DNA of 64,000 nt from RPRB01 sp035543115 (lineage in GTDB: Bacteria > Myxococcota > Myxococcia > Myxococcales > Myxococcaceae), in contig DATKKF010000008.1 of the NCBI GenBank assembly GCA_035543115.1, positions 13,315-77,314 on the forward strand. Reading direction: 5' to 3'. Shown here piece by piece: positions 1 to 8,731 of this stretch (its first letter is position 1; every line of letters starts with the position of its first letter). Made by a program: the position numbers and the translations under genes. Below the pieces are notes generated by a model. The model had not been told where the DNA came from. It made no database searches and saw only the letters and a list, made by a program, of their open reading frames with translations.

Positions 1-1309
<1,309 letters not shown>

Positions 1310-1313
1310 CGGT

Positions 1314-1601
1314 TCACTCGATGATGCGCGGCACGGCGAAGCTCGTCCCGACCTTCGCCGGCGCGTTGCCCAGCGCCTTCTCCGGCGGGAACGACGGGCG
1401 CACCTCGTCGGGCCGCCAGGGAGCCACCTCGCCTGCGGCGTGGGAGGTGGGCTCGACGGTGGACGTGTCCACGCGCGACAGCTCGGCCACCGCGTCGAGG
1501 ATGGCGCTGAGCTGGCTGCGCATCAGCGTCTCCTCCTCGGCCGAGAGGGAGAGCCGGGCCAGGCTGGCCACGTGCCGCACCTCTTCCAGGGTGAGGGACA
1601 T
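1314..1601 (-). CDS. gatC: Asp-tRNA(Asn)/Glu-tRNA(Gln) amidotransferase subunit C
   Basis: GatC is the small subunit that wraps around and stabilises GatA in GatCAB. The 95-residue protein starts MSLTLEEVRHVASLARL, a classic GatC N-terminus, and contains the usual amphipathic first helix followed by a conserved ILDAVAELSRVDTS-type segment and a proline-rich linker; the C-terminus FAVPRIIE is the family ending. An in-frame extension upstream exists but lies over the neighbouring zinc-protein gene and lacks GatC character, so the ATG at 1601 was chosen. It directly follows the stop of the upstream gene (2 bases between) and precedes gatA by 4 bases, indicating tight coupling. Confidence 0.95.
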   Translation of the reverse strand: MSLTLEEVRHVASLARLSLSAEEETLMRSQLSAILDAVAELSRVDTSTVEPTSHAAGEVAPWRPDEVRPSFPPEKALGNAPAKVGTSFAVPRIIE

Positions 1602-1603
1602 GC

Positions 1604-1930
1604 TCAGTCGTTCTTGAAGATGTTGAGCAGCGCCCCGACCACCGCGTGCCGCTCCTCCGGGTGCTGGAGCTGCTTCTGGAACTGCTCCAGGTCGGAGGCG
1701 TCGAGCCACACACCCCTGCAGTTGAAACAGGTGTCGACATCCACCGAGCCGCGCCTGAGCGTGTGCAGGTCGAAGCCACACTTGGGGCACTTCATGTAGT
1801 GGAGCGTGCGGAGCGCCTCCTTCTGCTGCTCGGCCATGACCTGGGCCTGCTGGAAGGCCAGCTTCCGCTTCTTCTCCACGTCCTCGCGGGCGAAGTACTC
1901 GTCCTCATCCTTCGAAGGCTTGTCCAGCAT
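1604..1930 (-). CDS. Small TFIIB-type zinc-finger protein
   Basis: A 108-residue protein. The first 45 residues are highly charged and helical (Lys/Glu/Gln-rich, probable coiled coil). They are followed by a zinc ribbon with Cys48-x2-Cys51 and Cys68-x2-Cys71, the latter in the sequence CFNCRGVWLDASDLE, which is the hallmark of the zf-TFIIB (PF13453-like) family of bacterial proteins. The function of this family is not established; a nucleic-acid or protein-binding role is inferred from the fold only. It sits immediately upstream of gatC with a 2-base gap, so it probably shares an operon with the amidotransferase genes. Confidence 0.85.
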   Translation of the reverse strand: MLDKPSKDEDEYFAREDVEKKRKLAFQQAQVMAEQQKEALRTLHYMKCPKCGFDLHTLRRGSVDVDTCFNCRGVWLDASDLEQFQKQLQHPEERHAVVGALLNIFKND

Positions 1931-1951
1931 GGTTCTTCCCTTCTGCCCTGA

Positions 1952-3535
1952 CTACCGAAGAGCGTTCAAGGCCTCTCGCGCCCGACCTGCCTCCGCGCCT
2001 TCGGGAGCAGCTTCCAGATAGCGCCCGTAGGCGTCGGCGGCCTCCGACGTCTGCCCCGTGCGGCGGTATGCCTCGCCGAGCCAGAACTCGGCCACTGAAT
2101 AACGCGGATTCACCGCCAGGGCGCGACGGAACGCCGCCACCGCCGCACGTGGGTCGCCCACCTCGAGGAGCGCCCGGCCCTGGGCCAGGTGCGCCTCGGG
2201 GCGCGCGGGATCGAGCGCGATGGCGCGGTCGTACGCGTCGAGGGCCGCCCGGGCGCGGGCGTGCGCGCGATCGCGGTCACCCTGCGCCATCCAGTCGTCG
2301 AAGGTGCGCGAGCGTGGCTCGGGCGCGGTGGTGCGGGGCCGGGCTGGTTCCGTCCCGGGCGGCGGCGTCACCGCGGCGACCGTGCGGGCCGGGGTGGGGG
2401 GAGCAGCCGGGCCCGGCGGCTCGGCGGACCCGCGGGGCGGCTCCGGACGGGCGCTGCCGCCCGTCCCGGCATCAACGCCTGCGCCCGTGGGCGTGGCGGT
2501 CGCGGCGCCTGCGTCCGCCCGCCCGGCCATCCCAGCGAGCAGCTCCTCCTTGGCCCGGCGCTCGCGCTCCCGGACCTCGGCTTCGTCGGCGGCGCGCGCC
2601 TTCTGGGCCTGCTCGAGGCGGCCCCGCTCGGCCTCCTGCCGGAACTTCTCCTCCTGCGCCGGCACCCAGATCTGGAAGTAGGCGGCGGCGGCGACCCCGA
2701 GCGCCGCCACCACGAGCACGGTCGCAACCCAGGGCGCCTTGCTCCTCGGCCTCGGGGATTCTCCCCAGGCCTCGCCATCGTCCACGAGGCCGGGGTCGAC
2801 ACCCAGACCTGCGCGGCGGGTGAACTGCGGCTGGTCCGCGGCCTGGTCGGTCTCCTCCGCCGGCGCCTGGGGCTCGACCGTGCCCTCGGGCATCGGGAGG
2901 TCGTCCGGCGAGGGCTGGGCCGCCTGGCGGATCGCCTCGAGCGAGAAGGCAGAGGGCGGGCCGGGGCGCGGCGTCTCGGCCGGAGACGGCGGCGGGGGGG
3001 CCGGGACGGCGAAGACCGGGGCGGGCTTCCGAGCGGCCTCCGGCGGTGGCTCGAGCGGTGTCTCGAGGCGGATGGGGGTCGGGGTGGGCGGCGCGGGGCT
3101 GGCCTCGTCCGGCAGCTCGACCCGGTGCAGGCGCTCCTCGAGCTCGTGGACCCGGTCCACCTCATCGAGGAGGAGGAAGAAGGGCTGAAGCTCGGCGATG
3201 TCGCCCAGCCGCTTCCAGTGGTCGCCGTGGAGGCTGATCTCGTCGTCGCGGCCGAACTTCCTCTCGACGATCCACTTCTGCATGGACGTCAGCTCGCGGA
3301 AGGCGATCACCCGCCCGCTCGGGCTCCTGACCCGCCAGGGCGGCTTCTCCACCACTGGCGGGGGGACGGCGGTGGGTTCGCCCCCCGCGCCGACCGCCTC
3401 GGTCATGAGGAGGACCTTCTTCCGGACCCGGAAGACGTGGCCGCAGGTGGTGCAGCGCACGGTCGTCCCCGCCTCGGAGACCCGCGCGTCGTCGAGCTCG
3501 TACAGCGTCTTGCACCGCTCGCAGCGGACGTCCAT
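1952..3535 (-). CDS. Zinc-ribbon, single-TM, TPR protein (myxobacterial type)
   Basis: A 527-residue protein starting MDVRCERCKTLYELDD. Visible parts in order: an N-terminal MJ0042-type zinc ribbon (Cys5, Cys8, Cys28, Cys31); a compact domain at about 50-115 of the WRVRSPSGRVIAF...FGRDDEIS type often found with this ribbon in Myxococcota; a long Pro-rich linker; one transmembrane segment near 268-290; a charged coiled coil; an Ala/Pro linker; and TPR repeats near 430-520. Topology is likely cytoplasmic zinc domain and periplasmic TPRs. A scaffold role is inferred. The open frame continues far upstream antisense to ftsK, but homology starts at the zinc ribbon, so the ATG at 3535 was taken. Confidence 0.85.
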   Translation of the reverse strand: MDVRCERCKTLYELDDARVSEAGTTVRCTTCGHVFRVRKKVLLMTEAVGAGGEPTAVPPPVVEKPPWRVRSPSGRVIAFRELTSMQKWIVERKFGRDDEISLHGDHWKRLGDIAELQPFFLLLDEVDRVHELEERLHRVELPDEASPAPPTPTPIRLETPLEPPPEAARKPAPVFAVPAPPPPSPAETPRPGPPSAFSLEAIRQAAQPSPDDLPMPEGTVEPQAPAEETDQAADQPQFTRRAGLGVDPGLVDDGEAWGESPRPRSKAPWVATVLVVAALGVAAAAYFQIWVPAQEEKFRQEAERGRLEQAQKARAADEAEVRERERRAKEELLAGMAGRADAGAATATPTGAGVDAGTGGSARPEPPRGSAEPPGPAAPPTPARTVAAVTPPPGTEPARPRTTAPEPRSRTFDDWMAQGDRDRAHARARAALDAYDRAIALDPARPEAHLAQGRALLEVGDPRAAVAAFRRALAVNPRYSVAEFWLGEAYRRTGQTSEAADAYGRYLEAAPEGAEAGRAREALNALR

Positions 3536-3572
3536 GCCCTGGAGCGTGTGTGCATGGCACAGGGCTGGAAAA

Positions 3573-3601
3573 TTGACCACCCCCGGCCCTGGCTCGACAG
3601 T
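3573..3601 (+). promoter_or_regulatory. Candidate promoter for ftsK
   Basis: TTGACC (3573-3578) is separated by 17 bases from GACAGT (3596-3601), a near-consensus -35 with a weak -10, in the 126-base divergent gap between the zinc-ribbon gene and ftsK. Assigned by eye only. Confidence 0.4.
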
Positions 3602-3629
3602 CGTCTGCTGCTTCAGGTCGCAACAGGCA

Positions 3630-3645
3630 GCCCCCCTCGGGGGGC
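3630..3645 (+). repeat. Perfect GC hairpin in the ftsK leader
   Basis: A 16-base palindrome, seven bases (G then six C) mirrored around a TC centre, 16 bases before the ftsK ATG and directly followed by the GAGGGAG ribosome-binding sequence. It could fold next to the ribosome-binding site and tune translation, or simply be a GC-rich accident. Confidence 0.35.
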
Positions 3646-3661
3646 GAGGGAGCGGTACGTC

Positions 3662-6502
3662 ATGGCGGCCAGGCGGCCCCGTCCGGAAAAGAAGATCCTG
3701 TCGAAGCAGGAGGTCTCGTCGCGCAAGAAGGCGCTGGCCGTTCGGCGCGTCGAGGGGACGGGGGTGGGTCACCGCGCACTCCTGGGTGTCGCGCTCCTCG
3801 CCCTCTCGTGCCTGGCCCTGGTTGCCCTCCTGACGGACCCTGGATCGGCGGCGCCGCGCACCGCGCACAACGGAGCCGGGCCGGTGGGGCACGCGCTGGC
3901 GGCGCTCCTGGGGGGCATCCTGGGCATCGCCGCCCCGGCCATCCCTCTCGCCGGCGTCTACCTCTCGGGCGTCCTCCTGGTGGGCAAGCGGGAGAAGCGG
4001 CGCTGGCCGCAGTTCCTCGCGGCGGGGGTGCTGCTGGTGGCCACCTGCGTGCTCGTCCAGCTCGGGCTCGGCGCCCCGGGGCTTCATCCGCGCAACCCGC
4101 CCGGCGGCGCCCTGGGCGTGGCGGCGGCCGCGTGGCTGGTGGACCTCTTCGAGGTGCTGGGGACGGTCATCGTCGTCTCGGCGGTGGCCTTCGCAGCGAT
4201 GCTGGTGGCCACCAACTTCGCGCTGCTCCGGGGCGTGGTGACGCTGGGCCACCTGCTCGGCGAGCTCGGGGGGAAGGCGAGGGGCGCGCTGGTGGCGTTC
4301 TGGGCGGCGCAGAAGGCGTCCTGGGCCGCCCGGGTCGAGGGGCGCGCCGCGGCGAAGCTGGAGGAGGCGGCGTTCCTCGCCCAGCTCGAGGCCGACGAGG
4401 AGGAGCTGAGCCAGGCCGAGACCGAGGCGATGGAGGCCGAGGCGGTGGCCGAGGAGGCGCTCCGGCTCGCGCGCGAATCCGAGAGCAAGGCGCTGGAGCG
4501 CACCAAGGACCCTCGGGCCGCGACGCCGCTGCTGCCGGGGGCCGATCCGGTCTGGACGCGCGAGCTGACCACGGTGGCAGCTCCTGCCCCCGAGACGCCG
4601 AAGCGGCGGCGCAAGGGCGACCAGCAACCGGAGATCGTCACTCCCCCGGCTCCGGCGGTCGCCACGCCGGCGCTCCTGACCCCGGCGGCGGCAGCGGCGC
4701 GCGACGAGGCGGTCTCCGACCCGGTCGAGGCCATCGTGCCCACGCCGGGCCGGGCCCCGCTCATCGTCGAGCCCAAGGCGCCGCCCAAGCCGAGCAAGCA
4801 CAGGGAGCAGAACCAGTTCGAGTTCGTGGGCGGCCGTACCCAGTTCACCCCGCCGCCGCTGGACGTGCTCGATTTCGACCGGCCCGAGCGCAGCGCGCTC
4901 GACAAGGAGGCCTTCCTCAGCACCGCGGAGAAGCTCCGCGCCAAGCTGGCCGACTTCGGGATCGTGGGTGAGGTGGTGGAGATCCGCCCTGGCCCGGTGG
5001 TGACGATGTACGAGTTCCTGCCCGGTCCGGGGATCAAGGTCTCGAAGATCGCCGCACTGGCGGACGACCTGGCGATGGCGATGGAGGCGATGCGGGTGCG
5101 CATCGTCGCGCCCATCCCCGGCAAGGGCGTGGTCGGCATCGAGGTGCCGAACCGCGACCGCGAGACGGTCTTCCTCAAGGAGATCGTCGAGCAGGACGTC
5201 TTCCAGCGCGCGAGTAGCAAGCTGACGATGGCGCTGGGCAAGGACATCGAGGGCATGCCGTACGTGCTCGATCTCGCCAAGGCGCCGCACGTGCTGGCGG
5301 CGGGCACCACCGGGTCCGGCAAGTCGGTGGCGATGAACTCGATGGTGATGAGCATCCTCCTCAAGGCCACCCCCGAGGAGGTCCGCTTCATCATGGTGGA
5401 CCCGAAGATGCTCGAGCTGAGCGTCTACGAGGGCATCCCCCATCTTCTCTTGCCGGTGGTCACCGACCCGAAGAAGGCGGCGCTCGCGCTGCGCTGGGCG
5501 GTGGAGGAAATGGAGCGGCGCTACCAGCTGCTCTCCGAGGCCGGGGTGCGGAACATCGCCGGCTACAACAAGCTGGTGGAGAGCGCCAAGGGCGACGCCC
5601 GGGTGCTGCTGGAGAAGAAGCGCGAGGAGAAGAAGCCGAAGAAGTCCGCGTCGCTCCTGGTCGTCGACGTGGGCGAGGGCGAGTCCGAGGAGGACGCGCT
5701 GGCCCGGGCGAAGGAGGAGGAGGAGTCGATCGGCGTGGCCTCGCCGCTGGCCGTCACCGAGGATCCGCGCACCACCCTCGAGACCGAGGCCGACACCGAG
5801 ACGTCCGAGCCGCCGAAGGAGCTGAAGAAACTCCCGTACCTGGTGGTCATCATCGACGAGCTCGCGGACTTGATGATGGTGGCGAGCCGCGAGGTGGAGA
5901 CGTCGATCGCCCGGCTGGCCCAGATGGCTCGAGCCTCGGGCATCCACCTGCTGGTCGCGACGCAGCGCCCGTCCACGGACGTGGTGACCGGCGTCATCAA
6001 GGCGAACTTCCCGACCCGCATCAGCTTCATGCTCCGGAGCAAGCCGGACTCGATGACCATCCTGGGGACGGTGGGCGCGGAGTCCCTGCTGGGGATGGGC
6101 GACATGCTGCTGATGCCCCCGACCAGTGCCAACATGGTCCGGGTGCACGGCGCCTTCGTCAGCGAGACGGAGATCAAGCGCGCGGTCGACCACCTCAAGG
6201 CGCAGGGCAAGCCGGTCTACGACGAGAACATCCTCAAGCCGCGCGGGGAGGACCTCGGCGACGGCGGGGCCGAGGACGAGCTGAGCGACGAGCTCTACGA
6301 CCAGGCGCTGGCCACGGTGAGCGAGATGCGCCAGGTGAGCATCTCCATGCTCCAGCGGAAGATGCGCATCGGCTACAACCGCGCCGCCCGGATGATCGAG
6401 CGGATGGAGCGCGACGGGGTGGTCGGGCCGGCCGACGGCGCGAAGCCGCGCGAGGTCCTGCTCCGGCCGCTCGGCGAGATGCCCGGCGCCGGCGCCGCCT
6501 GA
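3662..6502 (+). CDS. ftsK: DNA translocase FtsK/SpoIIIE
   Basis: FtsK is the septum-anchored, ATP-driven motor that pumps chromosomal DNA and aids chromosome-dimer resolution. The 946-residue protein has four hydrophobic membrane segments in the first ~200 residues, an Ala/Glu-rich linker, the FtsK alpha/beta region, Walker A GTTGSGKS (about residue 550), Walker B LVVIIDELADLMM, the ATQRPSTDVVTG motif, and a C-terminal winged-helix gamma domain (MLQRKMRIGYNRAARMIERME). An insertion of about 85 charged residues sits between the RNIAGYN motif and Walker B (about residues 635-720). Start chosen at ATG 3662 after GAGGGAG; the longer open frame upstream is antisense to the neighbour. Confidence 0.97.
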   Translation: MAARRPRPEKKILSKQEVSSRKKALAVRRVEGTGVGHRALLGVALLALSCLALVALLTDPGSAAPRTAHNGAGPVGHALAALLGGILGIAAPAIPLAGVYLSGVLLVGKREKRRWPQFLAAGVLLVATCVLVQLGLGAPGLHPRNPPGGALGVAAAAWLVDLFEVLGTVIVVSAVAFAAMLVATNFALLRGVVTLGHLLGELGGKARGALVAFWAAQKASWAARVEGRAAAKLEEAAFLAQLEADEEELSQAETEAMEAEAVAEEALRLARESESKALERTKDPRAATPLLPGADPVWTRELTTVAAPAPETPKRRRKGDQQPEIVTPPAPAVATPALLTPAAAAARDEAVSDPVEAIVPTPGRAPLIVEPKAPPKPSKHREQNQFEFVGGRTQFTPPPLDVLDFDRPERSALDKEAFLSTAEKLRAKLADFGIVGEVVEIRPGPVVTMYEFLPGPGIKVSKIAALADDLAMAMEAMRVRIVAPIPGKGVVGIEVPNRDRETVFLKEIVEQDVFQRASSKLTMALGKDIEGMPYVLDLAKAPHVLAAGTTGSGKSVAMNSMVMSILLKATPEEVRFIMVDPKMLELSVYEGIPHLLLPVVTDPKKAALALRWAVEEMERRYQLLSEAGVRNIAGYNKLVESAKGDARVLLEKKREEKKPKKSASLLVVDVGEGESEEDALARAKEEEESIGVASPLAVTEDPRTTLETEADTETSEPPKELKKLPYLVVIIDELADLMMVASREVETSIARLAQMARASGIHLLVATQRPSTDVVTGVIKANFPTRISFMLRSKPDSMTILGTVGAESLLGMGDMLLMPPTSANMVRVHGAFVSETEIKRAVDHLKAQGKPVYDENILKPRGEDLGDGGAEDELSDELYDQALATVSEMRQVSISMLQRKMRIGYNRAARMIERMERDGVVGPADGAKPREVLLRPLGEMPGAGAA

Positions 6503-6566
6503 GCCTGGCGCGTCTCCGCCCGGCGATTAACCTCGGCCCGATGGGGTGTTCCTGGATCGACACCTG

Positions 6567-7067
6567 ATGATCCGGGCATCCAGCCGCCACGCAGTGGCGC
6601 GCCTTCGCAGGAGGGCTGGCGGCGCCCCGGTGCTCCTCACGGCGCTGCTCCTCGGTGCGCATCCCTCCGTGGCGCAGGCGGCGCTGGGCGAGTCCCGGGA
6701 CGCGGTGGAGCGCGACTACGCCGCGCTCCACGGGACCAGCCTCCGCGTGAGCTCGACGATCTCTTACGAAGTGCACCAGATCACGACCGCCGACGCCGGC
6801 ACGGTCCGGCAATACGTCGACCACGGAGGCACGGTCTTCGCGGTCACCTGGTCAGGACGGGTGCAGCCGGATCTCCGCCGGGTGCTCGCCGCTCACTACG
6901 CCCAGTACCTGGCCGCTGCCCGCGCTCCCCACCAGGGCCATCACCTGCTCTCGGTCTCCACTGCCGATCTGGTCCTCACGGTGGTGAAGCTCCCCCGCGG
7001 CTTCGCCGGGCATGCGCACCTCCCGTCGCTCCTTCCGGGCGGAGTGAAGGCCGAGGAGCTCCGCTGA
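6567..7067 (+). CDS. DUF2844 family secreted protein
   Basis: A 166-residue exported protein: Arg-rich N-terminus, hydrophobic core and an A-x-A-like cleavage region ending VAQAALGE. The mature part carries the DUF2844 pattern: ALGESRDAVERDYAAL, then YEVHQITTADAGTVRQYV and GGTVFAVTWSGRVQPDLRRVL. The function of DUF2844 is unknown. In other proteobacteria it is commonly next to DUF3443, exactly as here, 11 bases upstream of the decayed DUF3443 gene. A GTG at 6546 would add seven residues; ATG 6567 overlaps the stop of an 8-codon mini-ORF that begins at ATG 6541. Confidence 0.75.
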   Translation: MIRASSRHAVARLRRRAGGAPVLLTALLLGAHPSVAQAALGESRDAVERDYAALHGTSLRVSSTISYEVHQITTADAGTVRQYVDHGGTVFAVTWSGRVQPDLRRVLAAHYAQYLAAARAPHQGHHLLSVSTADLVLTVVKLPRGFAGHAHLPSLLPGGVKAEELR

Positions 7068-7078
7068 GGGGAGGAAGG

Positions 7079-8129
7079 ATGGCGGGAATGCGTCTCTCGG
7101 TCTCCTCGCTCCTCGGTGGGCTCCTGCTCGCGGCGTGCTCTTCAGGGACGGGCCAGCATCTGGGCGGCGCCTTGCTCCCGAACGCTCCGCCAGGACAGGG
7201 CGGCCAGCCCCCGGCCGGCCTCACCGTCACCGTTGACCAGGGGCCGGACGGCCTGACCGCGACCGGTGAGGTGGCGGCAAACGTGCTCTACGCCACCGTC
7301 ACCGTGTGCACACCAGGGAGCACCACCGCCTGTGAGGACATCGACCACGTCCAGGTGGACACCGGCTCGACCGGGCTCCGCATCCTGCACCAGGCGATGT
7401 CAGGAACGGCAGCGCCCCGCGCAGTGGTCGAACCGGCGACCCAGCTGCCCATCTCCCAGTGCGCCTTCTTCGCCGATGGCTGGACCTGGGGCTCTCTGTC
7501 GACAGCCGACGTGGTGATCGGTGGGAGGCGGATTCCCAACCTGGTCCTGAACGTGATCGGCGATCCGGCGTCCGGCACCGCGCCGGAGTCCTGCTCCAGC
7601 GGCACGTTCCGGAGGAGAGCACTGTGGCCGCGTTCGGGGCCAACGGCATTCTCGGCGTCGGCGTCTTCCTCCAGGACTGCGGGCAGTTCTGTGAGGAGCA
7701 GGTCCCCAGCAGCGGTGCGGCGCCGTACTACGTCTGCTCCGACGCGGGAACCTCGAGTCAGAGCTGCACGCCCACCACGGTCGCGCTCTCCGACCAGGCC
7801 TGGAACCCCGTGGCCCTGCTCGGGTCGGACAACAACGGGTTGCAGATCCAGCTCCCGCAGCCGCCGGCGCCGGCGGCGACCTCGGTGGTCGGGACGCTCG
7901 TCCCTGGCATCGGAACGGGGTGAGCAACGGCCTCGGTGCGGCGACCCTCCACCGAGCCAACCCCTCGGACGGGACGCTCCTCACGACCTACGGCGGCCGG
8001 ACCTTCAGCCAGAGCATCATCGACTCCGGGTCGAGCGGGTACTTCTTCTCCGACGCGACGATCCCGCAGTGCGCGGCCTCCGCGCCGGGCAGCGGCTTCA
8101 TCCCCCCGGCTCCGCCCTCATATAGGTGA
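7079..8129 (+). pseudogene. DUF3443 family lipoprotein, two frameshifts and a missing C-terminus
   Basis: Starts well: GGAGGAAG ribosome site, ATG 7079, lipoprotein signal ending LLAACSS, then DUF3443 motifs such as VLYATVTVCTPGS, DHVQVDTGSTGLRIL and FADGWTWGSLSTADV. Between about 7590 and 7620 the homology moves to another frame (AAFGANGILGVGVFLQDCG, NPVALLGSDNNGLQIQLP, GTLVPGIGTG). At the GGGG run at 7917-7920 it moves again (SNGLGAATL, TFSQSIIDSGSSGYFF). Each step equals one lost base. The frame then stops at 8129 where it meets the convergent thioesterase gene, about 60-100 residues short of the family's usual end. Either a real pseudogene or assembly errors plus a deletion. Confidence 0.8.
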
Positions 8130-8523
8130 GGACGTGATGGGTGAGGAGGTTCCCGCGGGGATCCATCACCAACGCTTCGCCGTACAGGATGCGCCGGCCC
8201 GCCCGGAGGATGCGCGCCTCAGAGCGGATGTCCCCCAGGGTCGCGGGACGGAGGAACGACGAACTCATCTGGAGCGTCACCGCCGTGGGGTCCTCACCGA
8301 TGACCGTCATCCCGGCGATCCAGAACGACACGTCCGCCAGGGTCATCGCGCAGCCGCCCTGGAGCACGGCGCCCGGCCGCTCGAAGTGCGGCTGGAACGG
8401 GAGGAGGAGCCGTGCGCGCCCTGGGCCGAGCTCCTCGACACGGTAGCCCCACCAGCGCCCGAAGGGGCTCGAGTCGATCATCCTCTGGGCGGCGTCGAGG
8501 TCGATGAGAGCCTCTCCGAGCAT
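8098..8523 (-). CDS. Hotdog-fold acyl-CoA thioesterase (PaaI-like)
   Basis: A 141-residue hotdog-fold protein likely to hydrolyse acyl- or aryl-CoA thioesters. Typical family features are visible: PFGRWWGYRVEELGPGRARLLLPF near residues 20-45, the central helix segment PGAVLQGGCAMTLADVSFWIA with the Gly-Gly and Ala/Asp positions of PaaI-type enzymes, then TVTLQMSSSF-like and LTHHVLTYM C-terminal strands. Its 3' end overlaps the truncated end of the DUF3443 pseudogene by 32 bases, so the junction may mark a deletion endpoint. A 22-codon ORF lies just upstream on the same strand. Substrate cannot be told from sequence. Confidence 0.8.
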   Translation of the reverse strand: MLGEALIDLDAAQRMIDSSPFGRWWGYRVEELGPGRARLLLPFQPHFERPGAVLQGGCAMTLADVSFWIAGMTVIGEDPTAVTLQMSSSFLRPATLGDIRSEARILRAGRRILYGEALVMDPRGNLLTHHVLTYMRAEPGG

Positions 8524-8535
8524 CGGCGCACGCTC

Positions 8536-8604
8536 CTACCCGGCTGCCGGGGCCGTCTTCTTCGGCACGGCGCACACCACCACGCCCAGCACGGCACGGC
8601 GCAT
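8536..8604 (-). CDS. Possible 22-residue leader peptide upstream of the thioesterase
   Basis: ATG at 8604 follows a strong GGAGGG ribosome-binding sequence and opens a short frame, MRRAVLGVVVCAVPKKTAPAAG, whose TAG stop lies 12 bases before the thioesterase ATG. It has a basic start and a Val-rich hydrophobic centre. No homology can be claimed; it may be a leader peptide, a tiny membrane peptide or chance. Confidence 0.3.
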   Translation of the reverse strand: MRRAVLGVVVCAVPKKTAPAAG

Positions 8605-8731
8605 CGGTTCCCTCCTCGGTCCGGATGGCGACCCCGAGTCAAGCACGGTTGCCAGCGCCGGACGGCAGCGATAGTGACCGGGGTCGCTCGCGCTGCACGG
8701 CGTCGTCGCCGCTGGCCCGCGTGCCTCCCCG

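Noticed and set aside
3623..6193. Long minus-strand open frame across ftsK, joined to the zinc-ribbon/TPR gene
   Set aside because: It is the antisense shadow of ftsK: His/Arg/Gly-rich with no homology. Recognisable protein begins only at MDVRCERC (3535).
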